A stretch of DNA of 64,000 nucleotides from Thalassobius sp047123305 (GCF_047123305.1 NZ_CP138918.1:1736001-1800000), one strand, 5' to 3'. Shown: positions 24,789-33,681, numbered from the stretch's first letter. The notes: generated by a model not told the origin, from the letters alone. Made by a program: numbers and translations.

Positions 24789-27749
24789 TTATTTCCCTTC
24801 GATGGTCAGCGCTTCGTTCACGAGCGCGGCTTGTTGTGCTTTGTGCTGGCTGGCAAGACCGGTTGCGGGCGATGCCGAGGCGGCACGGCCGGCGTAGACC
24901 GGGCGGGTGTGTTTGGCTTTGATGCGGCTCAGGCACCATTCGATGTTGGGCTCAATGAAGGACCAGGCGCCCTGGTTCTTCGGCTCTTCCTGACACCAGA
25001 CCATTTCAGCATTTTTGAAACGCTCCAACTCTTTGGTCAGAGCCATGGCCGGGAACGGGTAGAACTGTTCGACACGCAGCAGGTACACGTCGTCCAGACC
25101 GCGCGCGTCACGTTCTTCCAGCAGGTCGAAGTAGACCTTGCCCGAACACATAACGACACGTTTGATCTTGTCATCCGCCACCAGGTTGGTGTCCGAATTC
25201 CCCTTCTGAGCATCGTCCCACAGGACGCGGTGGAAGGAGGAGCCGGTGGTGAAATCTTCGGCCTCGGAAACGCAGAGCTTGTGACGCAGCAGCGATTTCG
25301 GGGTCATGAGCACCAGCGGCTTGCGGAAGGTCCGGTGCAGCTGGCGGCGCAGGATGTGGAAGTAGTTGGCCGGCGTGGTACAGTTGGCCACGATCCAGTT
25401 GTCGCCACCACACATCTGCAGGAAGCGTTCCAGGCGAGCTGAAGAGTGTTCCGGACCCTGGCCTTCAAAACCATGCGGCAGCATGCAGACCAGACCGGAC
25501 ATCCGCAGCCATTTCGATTCACCCGAAGAGATGAACTGATCGAACATGATCTGCGCGCCGTTGGCGAAGTCGCCGAACTGGGCTTCCCACATGGTCAGCG
25601 CATTGGGTTCCGCCAGCGAGTAGCCGTATTCGAAACCCAGAACCGCATATTCAGACAGGGCCGAGTCGATCACCTCGTAACGCGACTGACCTTCACGGAT
25701 GTGGTTCAGCGGGAAGAAACGTTCCTCGGTCTGCTGGTTCACAATGCCGGAATGGCGCTGCGAGAAGGTGCCGCGGGTGGCGTCCTGACCGGACAGGCGA
25801 ACCGGATAGCCCTCTGTCAGCAGCGAGCCAAAGGCCAGTGCCTCGGCAGTAGCCCAGTCAAAACCTTTGCCGCTGTCAAACATCTTGGCCTTGGCATCCA
25901 GAATACGGGCCACGGTTTTATGTGCCGGGAAACCTTCTGGCAGACGGCTGAGGGCGGTGCCCACTTCGGCCAGCGTTTCCGGTTTGATCGAGGTCTGACC
26001 GCGCTGGTAGTCCTCATCCTGCTTGTCCAGATGCGACCAGCGGCCATCCAGCCAGTCGGCCTTGTTTGGTTTGAACTCTTTGCCGGTCTCGAACTCTTCG
26101 TTCAGGTGCGCCTGGAAGGCGGCCTTCATGTCTTCGATCTCGCCTTCGGGGATCAGCCCGTCCTTGACCAGACGATCGGTGTACAGCTGCAGCGTGGTCT
26201 TATGCTTCTTGATGTTCTTGTACATGATCGGGTTGGTGAACATCGGCTCATCGCCTTCGTTGTGACCAAACCGGCGGTAGCAGAAGATGTCGAGCACCAC
26301 GTCCTTGCGGAATTTCTGACGGAACTCGGTGGCAACGCGGGCGGCGTGTACCACGGCTTCGGGATCGTCGCCATTGACGTGGAAAATCGGCGCCTCAACC
26401 ACCAGCGCGTTGTCGGTGGGATAGGGCGAAGAGCGTGAGAAGTGCGGCGCGGTGGTGAAGCCGATCTGGTTGTTCACCACGATGTGAATGGTGCCGCCGG
26501 TCTTGTGACCCCGCAGACCCGACAGGGCGAAACATTCCGCCACAACACCCTGACCGGCAAAGGCCGCGTCACCGTGCAGCAGGATCGGGATCACCGAAGT
26601 GCGTTCATCATCCTTCAGCTGGTCGGTTTTGGCGCGGGCTTTACCCAGAACCACCGGGTTCACCGCCTCAAGGTGCGACGGGTTGGCGGTCAGCGACAGG
26701 TGCACCGAGTTGCCATCAAATTCGCGGTCCGAAGAAGCACCGAGGTGGTATTTCACATCGCCCGAGCCGTCCACATCTTCGGGTTTGAAGCTGCCGCCCT
26801 GAAATTCATTGAAAATGGCGCGGTAAGGCTTGCGCATCACGTTGGCCAGGATGTTCAGGCGGCCACGGTGCGGCATACCGATCACAATTTCCTTAACGCC
26901 AAGGTTGCCGCCGCGTTTGATGATCTGCTCCATCGCCGGGATCAGCGCTTCGCCGCCGTCCAGGCCAAAGCGTTTGGTGCCCATGTATTTCACATGCAGG
27001 AACTTCTCAAAGCCCTCGGCCTCAACCAGCTTGTTGAGGATCGCTTTACGGCCCTCGCGGGTGAAGGTGATTTCCTTGTTGAAGCCTTCGATCCGCTCTT
27101 TCAGCCAAGAGGCTTCTTCGGGGTTCGAGATGTGCATGTACTGCAGTGCAAAAGTGCCGCAATAGGTGCGTTTCACGATGTCCATGATCTGACGCAGCGA
27201 GGCAATCTGCAGCCCCAGCACGTTGTCGATGAAGATCGGGCGATCCAGATCAGCGTCGGTGAAGCCGTAGGATTTGTAATCCAACTCAGGATGCGGGGTC
27301 TGGTCGCGCATGCCCAGCGGGTCGATATCCGCGATCAGGTGGCCCCGGATCCGGTAGGCGCGAATGATCATCAGGGCGCGGATCGAATCCAGCACAGCGC
27401 GTTTGATCGCTTCATCAGAGACTTCGACGCCCTTTTCGGCGGCTTTCTCTTTGATCTTCTTGCCGGCGCCCTTGGCTTCGGGGGCGGCGGGCCACTGGCC
27501 GTCTAATGCGGCGGTCAGATCGTCGTTGGGCTGCGGCGGCCAGTCAGAGCGCGCCCAGCTGGGGCCTTCGGCCTCGGCCTTCACGTCCAGCTCAGCATCA
27601 CCCAGCTGGCTGAAAAACTCCTGCCAGGAGGCGTCAACCGCGTTGGGGTCTGACGCATAGCGGGCGTACATCTGTTCCAGATATTCCGCATTGTGCCCCT
27701 GCATGAAAGAGGAGGCATGGAAAAGGTCGTTGGGGCTTTGATCGTTCAT
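24789..27749 (-). CDS. sucA: 2-oxoglutarate dehydrogenase E1 component
   Basis: 986 residues, thiamine diphosphate-dependent decarboxylase of the TCA cycle. The N-terminal E2-binding region (SFMQGHNAEYLEQMYARY) is followed by the core: GMPHRGRLN, GDAAFAGQGVVAE (thiamine diphosphate/Mg2+ site), FCYRRFGHNEGDEP and MLPHGFEGQGPEHSSARLERFLQ. The length is slightly above the family's usual 930-960. It lies between sucD (140 bases upstream, with a hairpin in the gap) and sucB (3 bases downstream). Confidence 0.97.
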   Translation of the reverse strand: MNDQSPNDLFHASSFMQGHNAEYLEQMYARYASDPNAVDASWQEFFSQLGDAELDVKAEAEGPSWARSDWPPQPNDDLTAALDGQWPAAPEAKGAGKKIKEKAAEKGVEVSDEAIKRAVLDSIRALMIIRAYRIRGHLIADIDPLGMRDQTPHPELDYKSYGFTDADLDRPIFIDNVLGLQIASLRQIMDIVKRTYCGTFALQYMHISNPEEASWLKERIEGFNKEITFTREGRKAILNKLVEAEGFEKFLHVKYMGTKRFGLDGGEALIPAMEQIIKRGGNLGVKEIVIGMPHRGRLNILANVMRKPYRAIFNEFQGGSFKPEDVDGSGDVKYHLGASSDREFDGNSVHLSLTANPSHLEAVNPVVLGKARAKTDQLKDDERTSVIPILLHGDAAFAGQGVVAECFALSGLRGHKTGGTIHIVVNNQIGFTTAPHFSRSSPYPTDNALVVEAPIFHVNGDDPEAVVHAARVATEFRQKFRKDVVLDIFCYRRFGHNEGDEPMFTNPIMYKNIKKHKTTLQLYTDRLVKDGLIPEGEIEDMKAAFQAHLNEEFETGKEFKPNKADWLDGRWSHLDKQDEDYQRGQTSIKPETLAEVGTALSRLPEGFPAHKTVARILDAKAKMFDSGKGFDWATAEALAFGSLLTEGYPVRLSGQDATRGTFSQRHSGIVNQQTEERFFPLNHIREGQSRYEVIDSALSEYAVLGFEYGYSLAEPNALTMWEAQFGDFANGAQIMFDQFISSGESKWLRMSGLVCMLPHGFEGQGPEHSSARLERFLQMCGGDNWIVANCTTPANYFHILRRQLHRTFRKPLVLMTPKSLLRHKLCVSEAEDFTTGSSFHRVLWDDAQKGNSDTNLVADDKIKRVVMCSGKVYFDLLEERDARGLDDVYLLRVEQFYPFPAMALTKELERFKNAEMVWCQEEPKNQGAWSFIEPNIEWCLSRIKAKHTRPVYAGRAASASPATGLASQHKAQQAALVNEALTIEGK

Positions 27750-27854
27750 TTTTGCGTTCCTTGTGTCCGACCTGAAGCAACAGGAGAGAGACCCGAGAGT
27801 TACGGTTCCGGCCTCTGCCGCCTTGCTCCGAGGGGTGGCGGGAGATGGGAATGA

Positions 27855-27880
27855 GGGCGGGGTTCATTAAAACCCCGCCC
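27855..27880. terminator. Strong hairpin between sucD and sucA
   Basis: 10-bp stem GGGCGGGGTT (27855-27864) / AACCCCGCCC (27871-27880), just after the sucD stop. No good T-run follows on the minus strand. It may therefore be a partial terminator or an mRNA-stabilising processing structure that sets sucCD against sucAB levels. Confidence 0.5.
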
Positions 27881-27889
27881 CAATTCTGA

Positions 27890-28777
27890 TTAACCCAGTT
27901 CGATAGCCTTCTGAACGGCCTCACCCAGGGTTGCGGGGCTGTCTGCAACAACGATGCCAGCCGATTTCATGGCTTCGATCTTGTCTTCTGCACCACCTTT
28001 GCCGCCGGCAACGATTGCGCCTGCGTGGCCCATGCGGCGGCCCGGAGGCGCCGTGCGGCCAGCGATGAAGCCAGCAGTCGGTTTCCAACGGCCTTTTTTC
28101 TTTTGTTCCGCCAGGAACTCAGCCGCTTCTTCTTCTGCCGAACCACCGATCTCACCGATCATGATGATCGAGGTGGTTTCATCATCGTCCAGGAACATGT
28201 CCAAGACGTCGATGTGCTCGGTGCCCTTGATCGGGTCGCCACCGATACCAACGGCGGTCGACTGGCCCAGACCGATGTCCGAAGTCTGTTTCACAGCTTC
28301 ATAGGTCAGGGTGCCGGAACGGGACACAACGCCAACCGAACCCCGGTTGTGGATGTGGCCGGGCATGATGCCGATCTTACAGGCGCCGGGGGTGATCAGA
28401 CCGGGGCAGTTCGGGCCGATCAGGCGGCTGGAGCTGTCTTCCAGCGCACGCTTCACGCGCATCATGTCCAGCACCGGGATGCCTTCGGTAATGCAGACGA
28501 TCAGTTCCATTTCCGCGTCAATCGCTTCCAGGATCGAGTCGGCCGCGAAGGGCGGCGGCACATAGATCACCGAGGCGTTGGCTTCAGTTTTGGCCTTGGC
28601 TTCATGCACCGAGTTGAACACGGGCAGACCAAGGTGGTCCATGCCACCTTTGCCGGGGGTCACACCGCCAACCATTTTGGTGCCGTATGCGATCGCCTGT
28701 TCCGAATGGAAGGTCCCCTGCGAGCCGGTGAAGCCCTGACAGATGACCTTGGTGTTTTCATCTACGAGAATTGCCAT
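27890..28777 (-). CDS. sucD: Succinyl-CoA synthetase subunit alpha
   Basis: 295 residues. The CoA-binding Rossmann start is VICQGFTGSQGTFHSEQAI (about 12-30), and the phosphorylated active-site histidine lies in RRMGHAGAIVAGGKG near residue 250. It forms the alpha/beta enzyme with SucC, making ATP or GTP from succinyl-CoA. sucC ends 5 bases upstream. Confidence 0.97.
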   Translation of the reverse strand: MAILVDENTKVICQGFTGSQGTFHSEQAIAYGTKMVGGVTPGKGGMDHLGLPVFNSVHEAKAKTEANASVIYVPPPFAADSILEAIDAEMELIVCITEGIPVLDMMRVKRALEDSSSRLIGPNCPGLITPGACKIGIMPGHIHNRGSVGVVSRSGTLTYEAVKQTSDIGLGQSTAVGIGGDPIKGTEHIDVLDMFLDDDETTSIIMIGEIGGSAEEEAAEFLAEQKKKGRWKPTAGFIAGRTAPPGRRMGHAGAIVAGGKGGAEDKIEAMKSAGIVVADSPATLGEAVQKAIELG

Positions 28778-28782
28778 AGGTC

Positions 28783-29976
28783 TTAACCTTTCACCGCTTT
28801 AACGATCTTTTCGGCGCCGTCGGACAGGTTGTCCGCCGCGATCACATCCAGACCCGAGTTGTTGATGATGTCTTTGCCAGCTTCCACGTTGGTGCCTTCG
28901 AGGCGCACAACCAGCGGCACTTCCAGACCAACTTCTTTCACCGCGGCAACCACACCTTCTGCGATCACGTCACAGCGCATGATGCCACCGAAGATGTTCA
29001 CCAGGATGCCTTTGACGTTTTTGTCAGAGGTGATGATCTTGAAGGCTTCGGTCACTTTCTCTTTGGTGGCGCCGCCACCAACGTCGAGGAAGTTTGCAGG
29101 CTCCGCACCGTAGAGTTTGATGATGTCCATGGTGGCCATCGCCAGACCAGCACCGTTCACCATGCAGCCGATTTCACCGTCCAGAGCGATGTAGTTCAGG
29201 TCGTATTTCGACGCTTCCAGCTCTTTGGGGTCTTCTTCGGTCTCATCGCGCAGGGCCGCGACATCGGCGTGGCGGTAAACCGCGTTGCCGTCAAAGCCCA
29301 GTTTCGCGTCCAGAACCTTCAGCTCGTTGCCGGGCATGACGATCAGCGGGTTGATTTCCAGCATCTCCATGTCCTTCTCGGTGAAGGCTTGGTACAGCTG
29401 GCTCATCAGCTTAACGCACTGCTTAACCGCGGTGCCTTCCAGGCCCAGAGCAAAGGCGATGCGGCGGCCGTGGTAGGGCTGGTAGCCAGTGGCCGGATCA
29501 ACCGAGAAGCTCAGGATCTTCTCAGGGGTTGCTTCGGCAACCTCTTCGATGTCCATGCCGCCTTCGGTCGAGCATACAAACGAAATGCGCGAGGTCTGAC
29601 GGTCTACCAGCAGAGCCAAATACAGCTCACGCTCGATGTCCGAGCCATCTTCGATGTAGATGCGGTTGACCTGTTTGCCCGCTTCGCCGGTCTGGTGGGT
29701 CACCAGAGTGCGGCCAAGCATTTTCTTGGCTTCTTCAGCCGCTTCTTCCACCGACTTGGCAAGACGAACACCGCCTTTTTCGCCGGCGTCCGCTTCTTTG
29801 AAGGAGCCTTTGCCGCGCCCACCTGCGTGGATCTGCGCCTTGACCACCCACAGCGGGCCGTCGAGTTCGCCTGCGGCGGTTTTTGCATCCTCGGCCTTCA
29901 GGACTACACGTCCATCAGAAACCGGGGCGCCGTATTCGCGAAGCAGTGCTTTCGCCTGATACTCATGAATGTTCAT
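28783..29976 (-). CDS. sucC: Succinyl-CoA synthetase (ADP-forming) subunit beta
   Basis: 397 residues from ATG 29976; the 14-codon upstream extension has no family match. It opens MNIHEYQAKALLREYGAPV, with an ATP-grasp domain and the C-terminal LVNIFGGIMRCDVIAEGVV and LVVRLEGTNVEAGK segments typical of SucC. It is the first gene of the minus-strand run sucC-sucD-sucA-sucB-(glycosyltransferase)-lpdA. A pair of palindromic operator-like sites lies about 105-140 bases upstream of its start. Confidence 0.97.
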   Translation of the reverse strand: MNIHEYQAKALLREYGAPVSDGRVVLKAEDAKTAAGELDGPLWVVKAQIHAGGRGKGSFKEADAGEKGGVRLAKSVEEAAEEAKKMLGRTLVTHQTGEAGKQVNRIYIEDGSDIERELYLALLVDRQTSRISFVCSTEGGMDIEEVAEATPEKILSFSVDPATGYQPYHGRRIAFALGLEGTAVKQCVKLMSQLYQAFTEKDMEMLEINPLIVMPGNELKVLDAKLGFDGNAVYRHADVAALRDETEEDPKELEASKYDLNYIALDGEIGCMVNGAGLAMATMDIIKLYGAEPANFLDVGGGATKEKVTEAFKIITSDKNVKGILVNIFGGIMRCDVIAEGVVAAVKEVGLEVPLVVRLEGTNVEAGKDIINNSGLDVIAADNLSDGAEKIVKAVKG

Positions 29977-30081
29977 GAACCTATCCCGTCTTGCTACGAT
30001 CAGACTCGGTATACGCACAGGGTTGCCAAGAATTTAAACGCTTTTTGACAAATAAGCGGGATTTTTGGTGATTTTTCGACA

Positions 30082-30116
30082 TTTGTGATCACACGTTTTG
30101 AAAGTGTGATCACAAA
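30082..30116. promoter_or_regulatory. Paired palindromic operator upstream of sucC
   Basis: Perfect 13-bp inverted arms TTTGTGATCACAC (30082-30094) and GTGTGATCACAAA (30104-30116). Each arm contains the self-complementary decamer TGTGATCACA. The decamer centres are 21 bp apart, two DNA turns. The same arrangement recurs upstream of sdhC. Confidence 0.75.
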
Positions 30117-30164
30117 ACTTGAGGCGTGGCGGATTGCCGCGATTCGACTCTTCTACGACAAAAG

Positions 30165-30173
30165 TTATCCACA
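30165..30173 (+). promoter_or_regulatory. Consensus DnaA box
   Basis: TTATCCACA, an exact match to the DnaA box consensus, single copy, in the A/T-rich mdh-sucC gap. Confidence 0.45.
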
Positions 30174-30267
30174 GGTTTAGCTCTGTGACGAATTTGTCGA
30201 AGGCCTTTAAAACTTGGTCAAAATTGTTAGCGCCCAAAATCCGCGCGCTTCAAATGGGGAAAATGCA

Positions 30268-30293
30268 AAGGGACGCCCCGCAAGGCGTCCCTT
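30268..30293 (-). terminator. Intrinsic terminator of mdh
   Basis: 10-bp stem AAGGGACGCC (30268-30277) / GGCGTCCCTT (30284-30293), 22 bases after the mdh stop. A T-rich tail follows on the minus strand. It separates mdh from the suc operon. Confidence 0.75.
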
Positions 30294-30315
30294 CCAATGT
30301 CTCTGCTGAAACCGC

Positions 30316-31278
30316 TTAGGACAGCGAGGGGTCGATGCCTTTGCAGGCCTCAACCAGACCCTGAACAGCCTTGACCGAAGTGTCGAACATGTCCTGCTCT
30401 TCTTTGTTGAGCTTGATGTTGACGATACGCTCAACACCGCCGGCGCCGATCACAGTCGGAACACCCACGTACATGCCTTTCAGACCCAGGTCGCCGTCAC
30501 AGTAGGCGGCGCAGGGCAGAACGCGCTTCTGGTCTTTCAGGTAGGCTTCGGCCATTTCAATCGCCGAGGTGGCGGGCGCGTAGAACGCCGAACCGGTTTT
30601 CAGCAGGCCAACAATCTCGGCACCGCCATCACGGGTGCGCTGTACGATTGCGTCCATTTTTTCCTGCGTGGTCCAGCCCATTTCAACAAGATCCGGCAGC
30701 GGGATACCGGCAACGGTGGAATAGCGCACCGAAGGCACCATGGTGTCGCCGTGGCCACCCAGTACAAAGGCGGTGACGTCTTTCATCGACACGTCAAACT
30801 CTTCCGCCAGGAAGTGACGGAAACGGGCGGAGTCCAGAACACCGGCCATGCCGCAGACTTTGGCGTGGGGCAGGCCCGAGAATTCGCGCAGCGCCCAAAC
30901 CATGGCGTCCAGCGGGTTGGTGATGCAGATCACAAAAGCGTCCGGGGCGTTGTCACGGATGCCTTCGCCAACCGACTTCATAACCTTCAGGTTGATGCCC
31001 AGCAGGTCGTCGCGGCTCATGCCGGGTTTGCGCGGCACACCAGCGGTGACGATGCAAACGTCGGCGCCTGCGATGTCGGCGTAATCCTGGGTGCCTTTCA
31101 GCTTGGCGTCGAAACCTTCCGAGGGGCCCGATTCCGCGATGTCGAGGGCTTTGCCTTCGGGGGTGCCTTCTGCGATGTCGAACAGTACGACGTCGCCGAG
31201 TTCTTTCAGGGCTGCGAGGTGCGCAAGGGTGCCACCGATCTGTCCAGCGCCGATGAGGGCGATCTTGGGTCTGGCCAT
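30316..31278 (-). CDS. mdh: Malate dehydrogenase
   Basis: 320 residues of the lactate/malate dehydrogenase-like (MDH type 3) group, oxidising malate to oxaloacetate with NAD+. The Rossmann motif is LIGAGQIGGTLAH (8-20). Substrate arginines lie in AGVPRKPGMSRDDLL, with ITNPLDAMVW, DSARFRHFL and the catalytic histidine in GGHGDTMVP. It has its own terminator and is transcribed in the same direction as sucCDAB. Confidence 0.97.
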   Translation of the reverse strand: MARPKIALIGAGQIGGTLAHLAALKELGDVVLFDIAEGTPEGKALDIAESGPSEGFDAKLKGTQDYADIAGADVCIVTAGVPRKPGMSRDDLLGINLKVMKSVGEGIRDNAPDAFVICITNPLDAMVWALREFSGLPHAKVCGMAGVLDSARFRHFLAEEFDVSMKDVTAFVLGGHGDTMVPSVRYSTVAGIPLPDLVEMGWTTQEKMDAIVQRTRDGGAEIVGLLKTGSAFYAPATSAIEMAEAYLKDQKRVLPCAAYCDGDLGLKGMYVGVPTVIGAGGVERIVNIKLNKEEQDMFDTSVKAVQGLVEACKGIDPSLS

Positions 31279-31352
31279 GGAATTCTACTCCGGTCCGTTT
31301 TGAAATCGCGCATGGGGTAATCTGTTCCGGCCCGCCGTGCAAGTGTGCTGCG

Positions 31353-31370
31353 ATGCGGCACGTGCCGCAT
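31353..31370. promoter_or_regulatory. 18-bp perfect palindrome between mdh and the TSUP gene
   Basis: ATGCGGCACGTGCCGCAT reads the same on both strands and lies 75 bases upstream of the mdh start, in the gap shared with the divergent permease gene. It is a candidate operator for either gene. Confidence 0.4.
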
Positions 31371-31441
31371 TGTGTCTGTTCTGTGACGTTTTTTGCTGAT
31401 AAATCAGGGTCGGTAGCGCTAACGGGGTGGGGATTCGGAAA

Positions 31442-32194
31442 ATGACATTGGATTGGGGAATGCTGGCGATTGCCGCGCCGGCGGTGCTTTTTGCGGGCAT
31501 TTCAAAAGGTGGTTTCGGATCCGGCGCCGCTTTCGCCTCTGCCGCGATTCTGGCGCTGGTGCTGGAGCCGGGGCAGGCTTTGGGCATCATGTTGCCGCTT
31601 CTTATGTTGGTCGATGTGGCCACCTTGAAACCCTATTGGGGGCGCTGGTCCTGGCCGGATGCCAAAGTCTTGATCCTAGGCTCGTTGCCGGGTGTGGCGC
31701 TTGGGGCATGGCTGTACCAGATTGCCGATGCGGATGTGTTCCGCGTTTTGATCGGGGTTATTTCACTGGCATTTGTGGCCTGGCAAATGAGCTTGAAGGC
31801 CAAGCTGATCCCACAGCCGAAACGCGCCATGCCCGCCTGGGGCGGAGCGATTGCAGGCTGCGTTGCCGGGTTCACCAGCTTTGTCAGCCATGCAGGTGGG
31901 CCGCCCGCGGCGGTATACCTGCTGTCGCGCGGATTGGGCAAAACCCCGTTTCAGGGCACCACCGTCATCACCTTCTGGGCGATCAACATCGCCAAAGCGG
32001 TGCCATATGCCTTTCTTGGCATTTTTACTGCACAGACGCTGCTGATCGATCTGGTACTTGCGCCGGTGGCTCTGATTGGGGCCTGGATCGGGGTGAAACT
32101 GCACTTTGCCGTGCCTGAGCGTCTGTTTTTCCTGCTGACCTATGTGATGTTGGTGCTGACAGGGGCCAAGCTGATCTGGGACGGCCTGACCTGA
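31442..32194 (+). CDS. TSUP family membrane permease (TauE/SafE-like)
   Basis: 250 residues with about seven to eight helices. The two TauE/SafE repeats show GISKGGFGSGAAFAS near the N terminus and GFTSFVSHAGGPPAAVYLLS in the middle. The start ATG 31442 is chosen after GGGG; an in-frame GTG five codons upstream is possible. Members export sulfite, sulfoacetate or other small organic anions; the substrate is unknown here. It is convergent with a small secreted-protein gene, with only 3 bases between stops. Confidence 0.85.
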   Translation: MTLDWGMLAIAAPAVLFAGISKGGFGSGAAFASAAILALVLEPGQALGIMLPLLMLVDVATLKPYWGRWSWPDAKVLILGSLPGVALGAWLYQIADADVFRVLIGVISLAFVAWQMSLKAKLIPQPKRAMPAWGGAIAGCVAGFTSFVSHAGGPPAAVYLLSRGLGKTPFQGTTVITFWAINIAKAVPYAFLGIFTAQTLLIDLVLAPVALIGAWIGVKLHFAVPERLFFLLTYVMLVLTGAKLIWDGLT

Positions 32195-32197
32195 CCC

Positions 32198-32509
32198 TCA
32201 TGCGTCTGATCCCGCGGTCGGCACCATTTCGTCCAGCGCTTCAAACGCCTGACCGCTGGCCATCAGGCAGGTCATGCCGGAGGGCAGGGTCACTGTGATG
32301 GTCCAACTACCGGTTTCGGGTGAGGCAAAAACCTCGATCACCGAATTGTCGTTGCCAAGCCCGATGGACTGGCGCGCTTCGCCATAGTCACTTGCCAGTT
32401 TTTCAACCACGGCCGCGCGTGGCGCACAGGCAGCGGGCTGCTGGGCGAGGGTTTCGGTTGCGGCTGCCGCAGGGATGAGCAGCGCCCATGCAAAATGCAT
32501 CGGTTTCAT
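32198..32509 (-). CDS. Small exported protein of unknown function
   Basis: 103 residues from ATG 32509, with AAGGAAGAG upstream. A signal peptide is likely (MKPMHFAWALLIPAAAATETLAQ, cleavage near residue 23). The mature part is about 80 residues, with two cysteines (CAPRAAVVEKLASDYGE and MTCLMASGQ) that could form a disulfide. The segment WTITVTLPSGMTCLMASG is seen in small periplasmic proteins of Rhodobacterales, but I know no function for them. Confidence 0.7.
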   Translation of the reverse strand: MKPMHFAWALLIPAAAATETLAQQPAACAPRAAVVEKLASDYGEARQSIGLGNDNSVIEVFASPETGSWTITVTLPSGMTCLMASGQAFEALDEMVPTAGSDA

Positions 32510-32823
32510 CGTCTCTTCCTTCTTGCTAGGGGAGGGCGCTTCTGCGGCCCGGTCCCGACCCAATGGCTGGGTCTTTGCTGGTCACGTCAGCGTTTCTGAC
32601 GCCGGTTGCGGACATTCTTTGCCAAATCGGGCCTCCCATTGGCCTGTGTGATCCGTTGCCAAACAGACTGCCCAAGAGAATTGAAAATGGCGTTAACGTA
32701 CCGTTCTGCGCCCCGCTTGGTGGCCTTGGTCTTTACGTATTTCTGCGATGCGGCGAAATTTGACTTGAAGTTTTAATCCGATTTTGACCATGTTGGCGCA
32801 AGATTCTTGCGAGGAGATTGCAA
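32510..32823. other. Intergenic region upstream of the malyl-CoA thioesterase gene
   Basis: 314 bases. The right end holds an inverted repeat CGCAAG/CTTGCG (32797-32811) just before the GAGGAG ribosome site of the next gene, plus TTGACT (32760-32765) as a possible -35. The left part shows only a 66-codon frame with no ribosome site, which I do not accept as a gene. Confidence 0.45.
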
Positions 32824-33681
32824 ATGGACATGGCCGCCCGCCCTTATCGTTCCTTACTTTACATCCCGGGGTCCAAGGACCGCGCGCTGGAAAAGGCCCG
32901 TGGCCTGCCGGTGGATGCGATCATCTTTGACCTAGAGGATGCAGTGGCGCCCGACGCCAAAGAGGGTGCGCGCGATACGCTGAAGGCAGCGCTCGCCGAA
33001 GGCGGTTATGGCAATCGCGCCAAGATCGTGCGGATCAACGGGCTCGACAGCCAATGGGGCAAAGGCGATGTGGAGGCGCTGCGCGACGCCGAAGCTGATG
33101 CCTTTCTGTTGCCCAAGGTAAACACGGCCGCAGATGTTCAGGCGCTGGCGGACCTTCTGGGCAACGACACACCGATCTGGGCAATGATTGAAACGCCGTT
33201 GGGGGTGCTGAATGCCTTGGAAATTGCGGCCCACCCGCAGTTGCAGGGATTTGTGGCTGGCACCAATGATCTGGCGAAGGAACTGAACTGCCGCTACCGC
33301 GCCGATCGCCTGCCGATGCAGATGGCGCTGCAGACCATGTTGCTGGCCGCCCGCGCTCATGGCGTTGTGGCCGTCGATGGTGTCTACAACCAGTTCAAGG
33401 ATGACGAAGGCCTGAAGGCAGAATGTGAACAGGGTCGCGATTTGGGTTTTGACGGCAAAACCTTGATCCACCCGGCGCAGGTGGCTGTGACCAACGCGGC
33501 CTTTGCACCTTCCGAGGCCGAGGTCGATCTGGCCCAACGTCAGATCGCCGCCTTTGAGGAAAGTGAGGCGGCGGGGCAGGGCGTTGCCGTGGTGGACGGT
33601 AAAATTGTTGAGAACTTGCACGTGGAAACCGCGAAAAAGACCCTCGCCAAAGCGGCGGCTATTGCCGAACTGGTCGAATAA
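32824..33681 (+). CDS. mcl2: (3S)-malyl-CoA thioesterase (HpcH/HpaI aldolase family)
   Basis: 285 residues from ATG 32824, with GAGGAG 7 bases upstream. The CitE/HpcH fold shows RSLLYIPGSKDRALEKARGL (start), IIFDLEDAV (metal and CoA site), AMIETPLGVLNA and FDGKTLIHPAQV. Its length (about 285) matches the malyl-CoA thioesterase Mcl2 of Rhodobacter rather than the longer malyl-CoA lyase Mcl1 (about 318). In the ethylmalonyl-CoA pathway Mcl2 hydrolyses malyl-CoA to malate. It heads a plus-strand run with nnrU, a DUF1737 gene and mch, which supports this assignment. Confidence 0.85.
   Translation: MDMAARPYRSLLYIPGSKDRALEKARGLPVDAIIFDLEDAVAPDAKEGARDTLKAALAEGGYGNRAKIVRINGLDSQWGKGDVEALRDAEADAFLLPKVNTAADVQALADLLGNDTPIWAMIETPLGVLNALEIAAHPQLQGFVAGTNDLAKELNCRYRADRLPMQMALQTMLLAARAHGVVAVDGVYNQFKDDEGLKAECEQGRDLGFDGKTLIHPAQVAVTNAAFAPSEAEVDLAQRQIAAFEESEAAGQGVAVVDGKIVENLHVETAKKTLAKAAAIAELVE

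Larger units (their letters stand above)
29977..30315. other. Regulatory gap between mdh and sucC
   Basis: 339 bases, visibly richer in A/T than the genes. It contains the mdh terminator (30268-30293), a consensus DnaA box (30165-30173) and the paired palindromes (30082-30116), then a leader to sucC. No convincing -10/-35 pair was found for sucC, so an activator-dependent promoter is possible. No small gene with a ribosome site was seen. Confidence 0.6.

Noticed and set aside
30105..30114. CRP/FNR site reading of TGTGATCACA
   Set aside because: CRP sites have TGTGA and TCACA split by 6 bases; here they abut with no spacer, so this is a different recognition pattern.
30040..30180. Possible replication origin (DnaA box plus A/T-rich DNA)
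   Set aside because: Only one DnaA box, no dnaA, parAB, hemE or repABC genes nearby, and the palindromes are better explained as operators.
32563..32763. A 66-codon frame on the plus strand before the malyl-CoA thioesterase gene
   Set aside because: No ribosome site, Cys/Pro-rich translation, and it sits in what looks like a promoter region.
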